From contig NZ_JAQQKW010000001.1 in NCBI RefSeq assembly GCF_028550395.1, positions 248,001-312,000 of the forward strand: DNA of 64,000 nt, given 5' to 3'. The notes below the pieces were generated by a model, which was not told the origin of the DNA, ran no database searches, and was given only the letters and a program-made list of their open reading frames with translations. This document shows positions 35,821 through 46,506 of this stretch, piece after piece. Numbering within the stretch: the stretch's first letter is position 1; every line of letters starts with the position of its first letter. The translations under genes and the position numbers were made by a program. Source of the stretch: Asticcacaulis currens (GTDB taxonomy: Bacteria > Pseudomonadota > Alphaproteobacteria > Caulobacterales > Caulobacteraceae).

Positions 35821-36980
35821 ACGACCTCCGAAAGAAGGGTAAGGCACATGGTCTGATTGTGCAGGCCGGCGGTCGAATAGTCAGGGTAGGGCGCTATTTC
35901 GCCATAGGAATAAAAGCCAAACTGCACCGTATCCGCGTCCAGACGTTGCCCAACCGCCTCAACCTCATCAAGGGTTCGCTGGCCCATCAAGAGGCGGCGT
36001 CCAACACAGGAGACGGTAAGGCATAGTTGCGGCTCCAGATCAGGGTCATGGATCCTCAGATGCGATAGCGCACGGTCAATCGCCGCCTCTGCACCTGAAA
36101 CGAGATGGTCCGGTTGCCCTCTCATCAGGCGCGCGGGCCAGTTCTGCGGGATACTTCCGGCAAAAGTGAGTGTTTTGGCGGATCTGTCTATACTCAGGAC
36201 CGTTCTGACGACCTCACGTGTGGGGTGATCAGGATCATGGATCTTCAGCGGAAACATGAGTGCGGAAGCGGGGAGTTGGGCGGCTTCTTCCCCAAGGTAG
36301 GTTTCGTAAAGATCAAGCGCTGGACCATCATCAAGTGTTTTGAGGACGGTGCCGACAGCGCTTGTTACCTCTCGCTCAGGACCGAACGCCTTCCACCCGC
36401 CGCCGGTCGCAGCCCCCACTCTTAAGGCCTCGCCGTAAAGGGCTACGGCCACAATGTCTTTAGACGAGACGCTGTCAGCGTTAAGAACGTAGGTCTTTTC
36501 AAACGCGGCGCCGTCACCGGCCAGCCCGCCTGTGATGATAACATTCTCCCCCACCCCTTCTGAGACAGCATCGATCAGGGCGGAGCCATCGACATCAAGG
36601 CCGGGGCTTAAGAGGAGAAGGTAGCGCAGATCGGGTGCGCAGAGCGATTTCGCTAGATCCTTCCCCGCCTCGTAAGACTGGGCTTTCGTCTGTAATTTGA
36701 CTGAAGCATGCCTTATGCGCACTTTTTCAAAGGACAAAGCAATGCCGCTCCAGCCCGCCTCGTTGAGCGACCTCCCTTCAATGGCCGTACCCGTGGTGGT
36801 CCCGGTAATGATCGCCTGTGGGGCCGCCTTACGCAAAAGACTGAGGTGACCCTCTTCACCCGGAAGGTCCTCTTCAAAGGCACGCCTTGTACCGAACACT
36901 AGAATTAATTGAGCCTTAGAAAGCGTCTTGACCGATACCTTGTCACTGAGACTGGCCTCATTTACGCGCAACGTCCACAC
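35817..36980 (-). CDS. FIST-domain sensor protein
   Basis: 387 residues with FIST_N (about 20-215) and FIST_C (about 220-370) domains, thought to bind small ligands such as amino acids and commonly linked to signalling enzymes. GTG 36980 is chosen as the start because GGAG lies 8 bases upstream; GTG 36989 is possible. Recognisable parts are ITGTTTGTAIEG, GLAGDGAAFEKTYVL and the C-terminal FYSYGEIAPY typical of FIST_C. No membrane segment or kinase domain is present, so it probably works by contact with the coupled PAS-GGDEF-EAL protein. Confidence 0.9.
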   Translation of the reverse strand: MWTLRVNEASLSDKVSVKTLSKAQLILVFGTRRAFEEDLPGEEGHLSLLRKAAPQAIITGTTTGTAIEGRSLNEAGWSGIALSFEKVRIRHASVKLQTKAQSYEAGKDLAKSLCAPDLRYLLLLSPGLDVDGSALIDAVSEGVGENVIITGGLAGDGAAFEKTYVLNADSVSSKDIVAVALYGEALRVGAATGGGWKAFGPEREVTSAVGTVLKTLDDGPALDLYETYLGEEAAQLPASALMFPLKIHDPDHPTREVVRTVLSIDRSAKTLTFAGSIPQNWPARLMRGQPDHLVSGAEAAIDRALSHLRIHDPDLEPQLCLTVSCVGRRLLMGQRTLDEVEAVGQRLDADTVQFGFYSYGEIAPYPDYSTAGLHNQTMCLTLLSEVV

Positions 36981-37166
36981 GACTACCACTCCATTACAGA
37001 ATGGCGTTATGCGCCAAAATCTTTATCGCAGATTTAGGAAACGCAGTTAACGCGCGTTTGAAGGCGTTCAGAACGGAGTCGACCATTTCGGTCTTGGCTG
37101 AGTACTAGATCCTGCCTCTATCGAGTGGATTTAGGCCTGCGAGCGCTCGTGCTTTTTGGCTCGACA

Positions 37167-38099
37167 TCAATCCTGAGGTGCTGAGACCCGGTAGCCTTTC
37201 GCCCGCAGCTTTTCGAGCACGCCGCCTTTGCGTAACAACTGGCCTAAGGGCAATACGGCCACCGTCTTGCCGGGTTTACTCAGGGCTTCAGAGACAGCGC
37301 TCACGGAGTCGGTAATACTGCGGTTCAGTGTCGCGGTAGCGGTGGGAGATCCCGACAAGCATTTCATCAGGACTGAACCCTGATAAAGGCTGCGAAGTGT
37401 TGAGATATCCCCTACCGTCCAGGCTTGCGCAGCGCGCGGTGCACGATCCATATCAAAATCGATATCGTCCAGCGTATAGCGAAGGCAGGCTTCTCCCGCC
37501 TCTTCGCTCATAGCATTGACTGCCTTAAACAAAGGGCCGCTGTCGTACCGACCGGCTGCACGTGCCGGCACCCTGGCACTACGCGCCAGCCGCTTGATCG
37601 TTGTCACAGGCTCGTCTTCGCTCAGGCCATATTTACGTAGCACCTCACGGCGCAAACGCGCCCCGGCCCAGACCGGTTTGTCTTTAACAAAATCCTTGGT
37701 CGACACACCCGCCCGACGCGCTGTGGCTTCATAGCGGGCATAGAGATCGCTTGGCAGAGCCTCTATCAGCCTGGCGCCTTCCGGCAAACTTTTGTTCCGC
37801 ATCAAGGACCAGAGATCGGCGGGGCCCGTGGTGTTGTCGGGTGGTGTAATCAGACCATTGGCACCGCTCAATGCATTCTCGATGCGAGTCGTCTTCCAGG
37901 GCTGCTTCTTGGGAAACACCGGCAGGACACCAATAATGATGACTTGGCTGTCGTCGTCCGATACCCGCCACAAGGCCGGACCGACTGCCGCCTTGGCACG
38001 AACAACAATCTCGGTATCTGCCCAATCCTCCTGTGCACGCGCCTGCACCGCCGAAAGCGTCAAAAAAAGCGACATCAAAACGAAAGCAAAAGGTCTCAT
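37167..38099 (-). CDS. TraB/GumN-like secreted protein lacking the family histidines
   Basis: 310 residues from ATG 38099, which begins a clear signal peptide (MRPFAFVLMSLFLTLSAVQARA). The rest resembles the TraB/PrgY/GumN family: an early strand LWRVSDDDSQVIIIG and a C-terminal VAVLPLGQLLRKGGVLEKL followed by AKGYRV. In the family these strands end in GxxH and HLxG; here they read GVLP and LGQL, so both histidines are missing. It is probably a non-catalytic relative, or very divergent. Monocistronic and divergent from the small membrane protein gene at 38265. Confidence 0.65.
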   Translation of the reverse strand: MRPFAFVLMSLFLTLSAVQARAQEDWADTEIVVRAKAAVGPALWRVSDDDSQVIIIGVLPVFPKKQPWKTTRIENALSGANGLITPPDNTTGPADLWSLMRNKSLPEGARLIEALPSDLYARYEATARRAGVSTKDFVKDKPVWAGARLRREVLRKYGLSEDEPVTTIKRLARSARVPARAAGRYDSGPLFKAVNAMSEEAGEACLRYTLDDIDFDMDRAPRAAQAWTVGDISTLRSLYQGSVLMKCLSGSPTATATLNRSITDSVSAVSEALSKPGKTVAVLPLGQLLRKGGVLEKLRAKGYRVSAPQD

Positions 38100-38264
38100 C
38101 AGCGGCACTTTGCTGTGATTTGACGACAGTTTTTTAAAACCCGTCCCTGTAACCAATGCCAGCTCCCACAGGGGCAATACCTGCACGAGATCAATCCATT
38201 AAGCTGGAATTAAGACGCGAACGCTAATGTCCGGATGAGTAAAGAGTAACCCTTGGGTAACCAT

Positions 38265-38600
38265 ATGCCACAAAAAATCGCTCATGGCGAAAAGGCGACC
38301 CTGACAGATTTGATCACCGTTTCGGTGGTGGCAATCTTTTGCCTCCTTCTCCTTTGGCTCGTTTACCTAAGCCCACGACAAGATGAGCCGGTCGCTGTTG
38401 TCTCAGCGCCCTGGCAACATCGCTCTGCTGCGGAAATCGTCGCGCGTGCGGGCGGGTATCTGGTTTCAAGTTCCTATAGCGGTGCACTCATAATCGCCCG
38501 GTCTGGTGACCCTGCCTTTTCGCGCAATCTAAGTGCGCAAGGTGCTCTTTTCGTTTTTAACCCGCGCCTTCTAGCGGGCTGTGGAGTTAAGCCGTCATGA
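38265..38600 (+). CDS. Small single-pass membrane protein coupled to the chemotaxis receptor
   Basis: 111 residues from ATG 38265. One strong hydrophobic segment (about 17-38, [19 protein letters not shown]) is followed by a soluble region of about 70 residues, probably periplasmic, with the pattern [21 protein letters not shown] recognise no domain. Its stop overlaps the ATG of the receptor gene by 4 bases, so the two are made together and may form one sensor unit. Confidence 0.62.
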   Translation: MPQKIAHGEKATLTDLITVSVVAIFCLLLLWLVYLSPRQDEPVAVVSAPWQHRSAAEIVARAGGYLVSSSYSGALIIARSGDPAFSRNLSAQGALFVFNPRLLAGCGVKPS

Positions 38601-40060
38601 TCGAACTTAAAAGTGTTCAACACGCTTTTTCAAAGGCGCTCATAGGCTTTTTGTGGCTGAACTGCGCTCTATTAGCCATCATACCGTTTGCCTTCGGTGC
38701 GGGGGCAACGGGCCTTGTGCCGGTGACGGTTTCGGTCCTCCTGAACACGGTTGTCACTGTGTTCTGGAAAACGGATCCAATCGGATTTCGAACGCGCATA
38801 ACGTCGTCTCTGGCGTTGGCTACGATTGTGGCGCTAGTCGTCTATGAGTTTGACGGCCATTCCTACCAGCTCGACATGCACATGTACTTTTTTGCCTGTC
38901 TGGCGCTCCTGGCTGGCTGGTGTGACTGGCGTGCGCTTATAGCCTATTCGGGTCTGGTGGCGGTTCACCATCTGGGACTGACCTACCTGCTGCCCTCGGC
39001 GGTTTTCCCTGAAACCCAGCCTGACCTGACGCGCGTCCTGATCCATGCGGTTATTCTGATCCTCCAAACGGGGCTTCTGGTGTGGCTGGTCTTGCGGATG
39101 CAGACAGCTTTCGAGGCGGCGGCGAGGGCGCTGAACGCTGCGCAACAGGCTGAGGCTGAAGCCTTAAAGCTTGCCAAGGCGCAGGACGAAACCAAGGAAG
39201 AGGAACTTCGCCAGTCCATGAAGCGCGACGCACTCTCGCGCGAGCTGGTTTCAAAAGTTCAGCGCCTGGTCAAAGACTTCAATGACACGGCCTCTAACAT
39301 CTCAACGGCCGTCAAAAGTCTAAGCGGGTCGGCCGCCCAGACCCATCAGACGGCCCAACACGTCACTCAATCCGCTCAATCTGCGTCTTTGCGCGTAGAA
39401 ACGGCAGCTGAGGGCTCTGAAGTCCTCGCGGCATCGATTGATGAGATTAACAAAGAAGTCTCCCGCTCCGCCTCGATCGCTCAAATCGCCGCCTCTGAAG
39501 CCCAGTCAACGCGTGCGAATGTCGTCGCCCTGTCTGAATCGGCGGCAAAGATCGGCGATGTAATCGAGCTCATCCGCGCGGTGGCGTCTCAGACGAACCT
39601 CCTGGCGCTCAATGCGACGATCGAAGCGGCTAGAGCCGGAGAGGCCGGAAAAGGTTTCGCCGTCGTTGCCACGGAGGTGAAGTCGCTTGCTAATCAGACG
39701 TCTAAAGCCACCGATGAGATCGCCGCAAAGATTAGCGAAATTCAGGCGGCCACCGAAATAACTGTGGGATCAATCGGCCGGATAGTTTCCACGATCGATA
39801 ATATCTCTGACAGCACCGCAGCCATTGCACAGGCGATGGGTGAGCAGGGGGCAGCTACGCAGAATATCGCCAGCAATGCGGCAAAGGCCGCGTCGGAAGC
39901 CTTACTTGTGACGAATGAAATGTCGAAAGTCTCGCTTGCCACCGAAGAGACAGGCTCAGCTGCCGAACAATTGCAAAGCCTGTCGGAAGGACTGGCCGGT
40001 CAGGCGCGCTCACTGGAGTCGGAAGTGGGCCAATTTGTCGATCAATTACGAAGCGCGTGA
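38597..40060 (+). CDS. Methyl-accepting chemotaxis protein with polytopic N-terminus
   Basis: 487 residues. About six hydrophobic segments fill residues 12-170, without a large periplasmic domain or a recognisable HAMP; this is a membrane-embedded sensor type. A coiled coil (about 170-225) leads to the signalling domain (about 230-487), whose conserved tip reads [20 protein letters not shown] followed by [13 protein letters not shown]. The tip should bind CheA and CheW, none of which are encoded nearby. Made together with the 111-residue membrane protein upstream. Confidence 0.92.
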   Translation: MIELKSVQHAFSKALIGFLWLNCALLAIIPFAFGAGATGLVPVTVSVLLNTVVTVFWKTDPIGFRTRITSSLALATIVALVVYEFDGHSYQLDMHMYFFACLALLAGWCDWRALIAYSGLVAVHHLGLTYLLPSAVFPETQPDLTRVLIHAVILILQTGLLVWLVLRMQTAFEAAARALNAAQQAEAEALKLAKAQDETKEEELRQSMKRDALSRELVSKVQRLVKDFNDTASNISTAVKSLSGSAAQTHQTAQHVTQSAQSASLRVETAAEGSEVLAASIDEINKEVSRSASIAQIAASEAQSTRANVVALSESAAKIGDVIELIRAVASQTNLLALNATIEAARAGEAGKGFAVVATEVKSLANQTSKATDEIAAKISEIQAATEITVGSIGRIVSTIDNISDSTAAIAQAMGEQGAATQNIASNAAKAASEALLVTNEMSKVSLATEETGSAAEQLQSLSEGLAGQARSLESEVGQFVDQLRSA

Positions 40061-40190
40061 GGCAATAGACAAGATGTGAGCCTGATAAGGGCAAACGGAG
40101 AGGATCCTTGGTTGCTTCTATCGGCTAATTCAACAGACGAGTATCAACTTGCCCATGTCGTGAGGATAATATTGACGGCTCCGACGACAA

Positions 40191-40220
40191 ACCCCGCCCC
40201 AGTTGGCTCTGGGACGGGGT
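40191..40220 (-). terminator. Hairpin downstream of the ferredoxin reductase gene
   Basis: ACCCCGCCCCAG (40191-40202) and CTGGGACGGGGT (40209-40220) pair with one mismatch around a 6-base loop. On the minus strand it is followed by TTTGTC, a weak U-run. It sits 50 bases after the reductase stop and could serve both convergent genes. Confidence 0.45.
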
Positions 40221-40269
40221 CAAACCGTTTGAACTGACTGATCAAAACAGACCCGTTCGACGAAACGCG

Positions 40270-41448
<1,179 letters not shown>

Positions 41449-41451
41449 TCA

Positions 41452-42414
41452 ATGTCGCGTGACCGTCTGCCGCCGCTGTCGGCGCTTCGGGTATTCGAAG
41501 CCGCCGCGCGCCACGAAAGTTTCAAGCACGCCGCCGAGGAGTTGTTCGTTACACCCGGCGCCGTATCTCAGCAAATCCGCTTGCTGGAAGAACATGTCGG
41601 AGTCGAGCTTTTCGTGCGCGATGGGCGCCGTGTCGTGCTGAGCGATGCGGGTAAGGCGTCGTCGATTATCCTGAAAGAAGCCTTTGAAAAGATGTTCGAA
41701 GCGACGCGTATCATGCGTCAGACTCAACAAAAGGGTCGTGTGACCGTTTCGGTTGCACCAAGCTTTGCCGCCAAATGGCTGATGCCACGTCTGGGTGACT
41801 TCTCGGCGGCTAATCCGGACATCGACGTCTGGGTGTCGGCCGATATGACCCCGACCGATTTCGCTGTCTCTGACATTGATCTCGCCATCCGCTACGGCAC
41901 GGGCAATTACAATGGGCTGAATGTGGAGCATTTGCTTGAGGAAGCGGTCCTGCCCGTCTGCTCGCCGGCGCTCTTTGAGGCCGCACCGATCCGCAAGCCC
42001 GCGGACCTCGTCCATCATACCTTGTTGCATGACGTGTCCTCCGACCTTGACCCGTCCGATCCGGACTGGGCCATGTGGCTGAAGGCGCATGGGGCCGATG
42101 AGATCGATGCATCGCGCGGTCCGCGCTTTAACCAGAGCCACATGGTGATTGAGGCGGCTGTCGCTGGTCGCGGCGTGGCCCTGGCGAAACGCACGATTGC
42201 CGAGGCCGATCTGCGCGCCGGTCGCCTCAGAGGCCTGTTCAACGAGAAGGATGCGCCCATAAGCTTCGGGTACCATCTCGTCTGGCCGCAGACGCGTGAG
42301 CCTTCTATGGCGCAGATGCGCTTCATGGACTGGTTGCGGGCACAGGCCCGTGATCTCGGGAACGCCGCCGCACAACCCCAGGACAGACCGGTCTTTGCCG
42401 CTCAGGGAATTTAA
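41452..42414 (+). CDS. LysR-family regulator, GcvA-like
   Basis: 320 residues: HTH at about 5-62 (LRVFEAAARHESFKHAAEEL then VTPGAVSQQIRLLEEHVGV) and a substrate domain with the WLMPRLGDF segment typical of the GcvA/AmpR subgroup. Divergent from the ferredoxin reductase gene and convergent with the cysteine synthase gene (11 bases apart). GcvA itself controls glycine cleavage in E. coli; no such genes are present, so the target is unknown, the reductase being the obvious candidate. Confidence 0.88.
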   Translation: MSRDRLPPLSALRVFEAAARHESFKHAAEELFVTPGAVSQQIRLLEEHVGVELFVRDGRRVVLSDAGKASSIILKEAFEKMFEATRIMRQTQQKGRVTVSVAPSFAAKWLMPRLGDFSAANPDIDVWVSADMTPTDFAVSDIDLAIRYGTGNYNGLNVEHLLEEAVLPVCSPALFEAAPIRKPADLVHHTLLHDVSSDLDPSDPDWAMWLKAHGADEIDASRGPRFNQSHMVIEAAVAGRGVALAKRTIAEADLRAGRLRGLFNEKDAPISFGYHLVWPQTREPSMAQMRFMDWLRAQARDLGNAAAQPQDRPVFAAQGI

Positions 42415-42425
42415 GCGCCCTGCCC

Positions 42426-43433
42426 TCACCCCTCACTCCAGGGCGGAATGGGCAGGCCTTTAGATTTCAGGAATTCAGGATTGAAAATCTTGGATGCATA
42501 GCGGTTGCCATAGTCACAAAGGACCGTGACAATAGTCTTGCCGGGGCCAAGTGCTTTCGCCATTTTTATCGCACCGGCGACGTTAAGTGCCGCGGATCCG
42601 CCGACCAGCAGACCCTCGTGGCGGTCAAGATCGTAGAGAACGGGCAACCATTCTTCGTCCGCGACCTGACAGGTGTAGTCGGGCGTAAACCCCTCCAGAT
42701 TGGCGGTTATCCGTCCCTGCCCAATCCCCTCGGTGATCGACGTACCTTCGGATTTCAACTCGCCGGTCGTATAGTAACTGAATAGCGCAGCGCCAAAAGG
42801 ATCAGCCAGACCGATCTTAATCTTCGGATTAAAAGCGCGCAGGCCTAGCCCCATCCCGGCCAGGGTGCCCCCTGAACCCACCGAACAGATGAACCCGTCG
42901 ATCTTTCCTTCTGTTTGCGCCCAGACCTCTGGGGCGGTGCCGTCGATGTGCGCCTGACGATTGGCGATGTTATCGAACTGGTTAGCCCAGATCGCGCCGC
43001 CAGGCTCGCTCTTGGCGAGGTCTTCGGCGAGACGCCCCGAATAACGGACATAGTTGTCGGGATTTGAATAGGGGACGGCATCAACCTCGATGAGCTTGGC
43101 GCCCAGCATGCGGATGGCGTCTTTTTTTTCCTGCGCCTGCGTGCGTGGAATAACGATCACCGCTTTATAACCCAGGGCATTGGCAACCATGGCAAGCCCG
43201 ATGCCGGTATTGCCCGCCGTCCCCTCGACAATCGTACCGCCGGGCTTGAGGAGCCCTCTCGCTTCGGCGTCGCGAATAATCCACAGCGCAGCGCGGTCCT
43301 TGATTGATTGACCAGGATTAAGGAATTCCGCCTTCCCAAAGATCTCGCAACCGGTCTCCTCCGACGCACGCTTAAGACGGATCAGGGGCGTGTTACCCAC
43401 AAGGTCGAGCACGGAAGAGACGGTCCTGGCCAC
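42426..43433 (-). CDS. cysK: Cysteine synthase (O-acetylserine sulfhydrylase family)
   Basis: PLP enzyme of 335 residues that makes cysteine from O-acetylserine and sulfide. GTG 43433 is taken as start for the upstream AGGAG and because the family begins SVLDLVGNTPLIRLK just after. PLP lysine K45 lies in NPGQSIKDRAAL; the asparagine loop is EGTAGNTGIGLA and the phosphate cup GSGGTLAG. It is slightly longer than typical CysK (about 310). The cystathionine beta-synthase activity seen in related proteins cannot be excluded. Confidence 0.88.
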   Translation of the reverse strand: MARTVSSVLDLVGNTPLIRLKRASEETGCEIFGKAEFLNPGQSIKDRAALWIIRDAEARGLLKPGGTIVEGTAGNTGIGLAMVANALGYKAVIVIPRTQAQEKKDAIRMLGAKLIEVDAVPYSNPDNYVRYSGRLAEDLAKSEPGGAIWANQFDNIANRQAHIDGTAPEVWAQTEGKIDGFICSVGSGGTLAGMGLGLRAFNPKIKIGLADPFGAALFSYYTTGELKSEGTSITEGIGQGRITANLEGFTPDYTCQVADEEWLPVLYDLDRHEGLLVGGSAALNVAGAIKMAKALGPGKTIVTVLCDYGNRYASKIFNPEFLKSKGLPIPPWSEG

Positions 43434-43710
43434 GAAAAAGACTCCTGTTTTCGCCTTTGCGCCTATGGGATTTACCCGGCAATCCAAAGCGATAGATTCT
43501 CACCGGCGGGTTTAGCGCGGCTTACAGATGGGCGCGTTTCCTTATATGACAAGGCTTTGGCGCCGGTCAATGTGATGGCCATGGCCTCACGGTCTGGCGG
43601 TGAGAATTTGAGGGCCTATTGTCGAAGGGGCTTTGCATTGCGTATAGCAGGGCCTGCCTTTTCTCGCCTTCGGGCGAAAGGTGGGCAGATTAATCATGCG
43701 GGACTAAGGA

Positions 43711-44676
43711 ATGGCCGTTTTTACCAAGGTATCTCTTGAAGAGGCCCGCGCTTATTTGAGCCGTTACGATATAGGCGAACTGGTCCATCTGGAAGGCATC
43801 GAAGAAGGCGTTTCGAACACCAACTTCAAGGTCGAAACGACGACCGGGCTTTATGCCCTCACCCTCTTTGAAGCCGCAACACCTGAAAAAGACCTCCCTT
43901 ATTTCATGGACTACACGCTGCATCTGGATCGCAAAGGCTATCCGGCGCCCGGACCAGCCCTGATGAGAGACGGGACAACGATAGGGCGCATCAATGGCAA
44001 ACCCTGCGCCCTTATTAAATGGCTACCCGGTCGCTGGCCGCGCAATCCTGATACACCCCACGCCGCCTCGGCCGGACAATACCTGGCCAAACTGCACATC
44101 TTTGGATCTGACTTCACCCAGACCCGCAATAACGAAATGGGAATAGCCTCGTGGGACGCGCTCATTGAACGCTGCGCGCCCCGCGCCGCCCAGTCAGCGA
44201 GGGCTGAGGCCGTCCTGGCCGATTTCCGGGACGAAGTGGCCTGGTTGAAATCACGCTGGCCGGCTGATCTGCCCTCAGGCGCCATTCATGCGGACTATTT
44301 CACTGACAATGTGTTGATGGATGACGACGGACAGGTCACTGGCGTCATCGACTACTATTATGCCTGCACGGATTTTTACGCTTACGATCTGGCCGTAGCC
44401 CTGAACGCCTGGGGATTTACACCAGGCGGGCAGCCTCTTCCCGGCATGATATCCGCCTTAATCGCCGGCTATCACAAGGAGCGTCCGCTATCAGAAGCCG
44501 AAATTGCGGCCCTGCCCCTGTTTGCCCGCGGCTCGGCCGTACGCTTCACCCTGACGCGGCTTTATGACCTTCTGAACCACGACCCGTCGTGGGTGGTAAA
44601 GCCTAAGGACCCTGAAGCCTTTTACCGCCGCCTCGACTATCACCGCGCCATAGATTCAGGTCAGGCCTACTTCTGA
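43711..44676 (+). CDS. thrB: Homoserine kinase, ThrB2 (choline-kinase fold)
   Basis: Phosphorylates homoserine on the way to threonine. The 321-residue protein is of the aminoglycoside-phosphotransferase fold, not the GHMP fold of E. coli ThrB. It shows the family start AVFTKVSLEEARAYLSRYDIG, the catalytic loop IHADYFTDNVLMD and the metal-binding VIDYYYACTDFYAYDLA. AAGGA lies directly before ATG 43711. It supplies the threonine synthase encoded at 27775; the two genes are unlinked. Confidence 0.95.
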   Translation: MAVFTKVSLEEARAYLSRYDIGELVHLEGIEEGVSNTNFKVETTTGLYALTLFEAATPEKDLPYFMDYTLHLDRKGYPAPGPALMRDGTTIGRINGKPCALIKWLPGRWPRNPDTPHAASAGQYLAKLHIFGSDFTQTRNNEMGIASWDALIERCAPRAAQSARAEAVLADFRDEVAWLKSRWPADLPSGAIHADYFTDNVLMDDDGQVTGVIDYYYACTDFYAYDLAVALNAWGFTPGGQPLPGMISALIAGYHKERPLSEAEIAALPLFARGSAVRFTLTRLYDLLNHDPSWVVKPKDPEAFYRRLDYHRAIDSGQAYF

Positions 44677-44752
44677 GTATTACCGCCCCAGCGCCGGATT
44701 AAGACCTTCTAAAAGGCGAGAGACGTCACTTAAGACGCGGCCAGAGAGAAAT

Positions 44753-46306
44753 CTAATCCTCCTTCAGGGCCTGCATGACGTCTTTGGCGGATTTCCCGTC
44801 CTTGATGGCGTCAATGGCCTTTTGGAAACGCTCCGCAGACTTCCGGTCGTGGGGGTTTCCGACGAAAGGCGTGAGAAGCGTGATGGCTTCAGAGCGGTTC
44901 CCCTTTGCGAGGTTCACCTGGGCAGCAAAAATCGCGTATTCTTTGACAGCCGGTGCAAGGACATGGGCGCCGGTGGCTGCGTTCAATACGTTGGCGTCCG
45001 GGAAATCGGGGCGGTTCTCGTAACTGCGAGCCAGATAATAGAGGTTAGGGGCACTTAGCCTGTTGTTCTCATAAGCGGCGATGAAGAAGCCCTGCGAGGC
45101 TTCAATGAGGTCGTTACGTTCCTGTTCGCTCGCCGTCTGCGCCATCTTTTGGTAAACCCGCCCCATCAGATAGTTTGCCTCCAAGCTTTCCGGATGCTTC
45201 AGGACGACCGGGCCAACAATGGCCTCAGCATCCTGCGCGTTGCCGTAAAGCAGATGCGCACGGGTAAGGGCGAACTGATAGTCGATGTCGTCAACGAAAC
45301 CACCTTTGGCCTTTTCGAGCCGCGACAGGACGACGCGACCCTGGTCAGGCTGCATGCAGGTCGTCAGTAATGACCGGTCGAGCAAATAACTGCTTGTCGC
45401 CGAGTTCAGTTTCGTCACTTTAATGCGGCTGTCCGGGTAAGACGGCACGGGCACGGTGAGGAAAGACAGCTGTTGGCGATATCGCTGCAGTGTTGACTCC
45501 AGCTGATTGACCTTAAGGCCTGTGGCGGCTTCGAAACTGGCGACCGGGTCGGCACCTTTGCCCACTTCGGCGAAATAGGTGTTCAGGTCCCGGGCGCGCT
45601 TCGGATCGCTCAGCATGTAGTGGGCCAGCAACCATGACTGGGCATAAAAACTCTCGACTTCCCAGGCATCGTTTGACTTGTCGCCAGCAAAGCCGAAGCT
45701 TGGCTTGAGGACCTTGTCGAATCCTATCCACCGGTCGGCAGACAGGGTTGAGCCACGCATTTTGGACGGTTCGCCCAGAGTGATTTTGCCATTTGCGGGG
45801 TAGGCGGTTGCGAGGTAATCGGCAAACCCTTCGACGTACCACGCCGGATAGTACGACTTGGCGTGCTGAAACATGATGTAATGGCTGTACTCATGAAACA
45901 GAACGATCAGGCCCTCGTCCTCTTCGGCCACCGAATCCCCATCATTTGAGACCGTGCCGTATGCACTGCTGCCTTCACCGCAATTGAAATAGACCCCGGC
46001 GACTCTTTTGGAGAAGCTCGGCCGTACGCGCTGAAGGTCGTCAGAATTTTGCAGCAGATAGACTTCAAAGCGAACCTTTGGCCCGCTATCGCTGCTGCCA
46101 AGGAGGAGGTTTGTCAAATTGCGGAAGACTTCCAGCTTCTTGATATATTCGCGCGTCGTCTTTTCCGGAGCGGTGCTGTAGATCGAAAAGTTGTCCGATT
46201 CCGCCCTGATCCATGTCTCCGCTCGCACGGGCACAGCGAGAAGGCAGGCGAGCCCCAGTGACAACAAGCCTGATGCGGCTTTACGCAAAAAGGTTGCGAA
46301 AATCAT
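44753..46306 (-). CDS. Secreted TPR protein with a gluzincin-like HExxH site
   Basis: 517 residues from ATG 46306 (GGAG upstream), with a signal peptide ending about residue 29. A peptidase-MA-like domain (about 30-290) contains HEYSH at 138-142 and a Glu at 159 in WYVEGFADYLA, the arrangement of a gluzincin zinc protease. The C-terminal half (about 310-500) is helical with TPR-like repeats. It should act in the periplasm. Whether it cleaves peptides is not known; many relatives are annotated only as DUF1570-like. The gene is alone on its transcript. Confidence 0.8.
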   Translation of the reverse strand: MIFATFLRKAASGLLSLGLACLLAVPVRAETWIRAESDNFSIYSTAPEKTTREYIKKLEVFRNLTNLLLGSSDSGPKVRFEVYLLQNSDDLQRVRPSFSKRVAGVYFNCGEGSSAYGTVSNDGDSVAEEDEGLIVLFHEYSHYIMFQHAKSYYPAWYVEGFADYLATAYPANGKITLGEPSKMRGSTLSADRWIGFDKVLKPSFGFAGDKSNDAWEVESFYAQSWLLAHYMLSDPKRARDLNTYFAEVGKGADPVASFEAATGLKVNQLESTLQRYRQQLSFLTVPVPSYPDSRIKVTKLNSATSSYLLDRSLLTTCMQPDQGRVVLSRLEKAKGGFVDDIDYQFALTRAHLLYGNAQDAEAIVGPVVLKHPESLEANYLMGRVYQKMAQTASEQERNDLIEASQGFFIAAYENNRLSAPNLYYLARSYENRPDFPDANVLNAATGAHVLAPAVKEYAIFAAQVNLAKGNRSEAITLLTPFVGNPHDRKSAERFQKAIDAIKDGKSAKDVMQALKED

Positions 46307-46506
46307 GATCTCCCCCCGGTATTTATAGTGTAAACGCGAGCCCCATTTCATTTTCTGAAGGCAAGGCTGACACCTCGTTCGTCTGACGATAACCGGTAAC
46401 GGCAGCCCTGTGAAGCCCACAGGTTGGCACCCGTGCGTTTTCACCCCTGAGTTGCAGCCTCGCTTCTCTCAGGAAAGACAGGCCCTCAACCGGACCACGC
46501 CGCGCT

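Noticed and set aside
41449-42429. 326-codon frame fully antisense to the LysR gene
   Set aside because: The LysR frame has clear HTH and substrate domains; the antisense frame is a GC-rich shadow.
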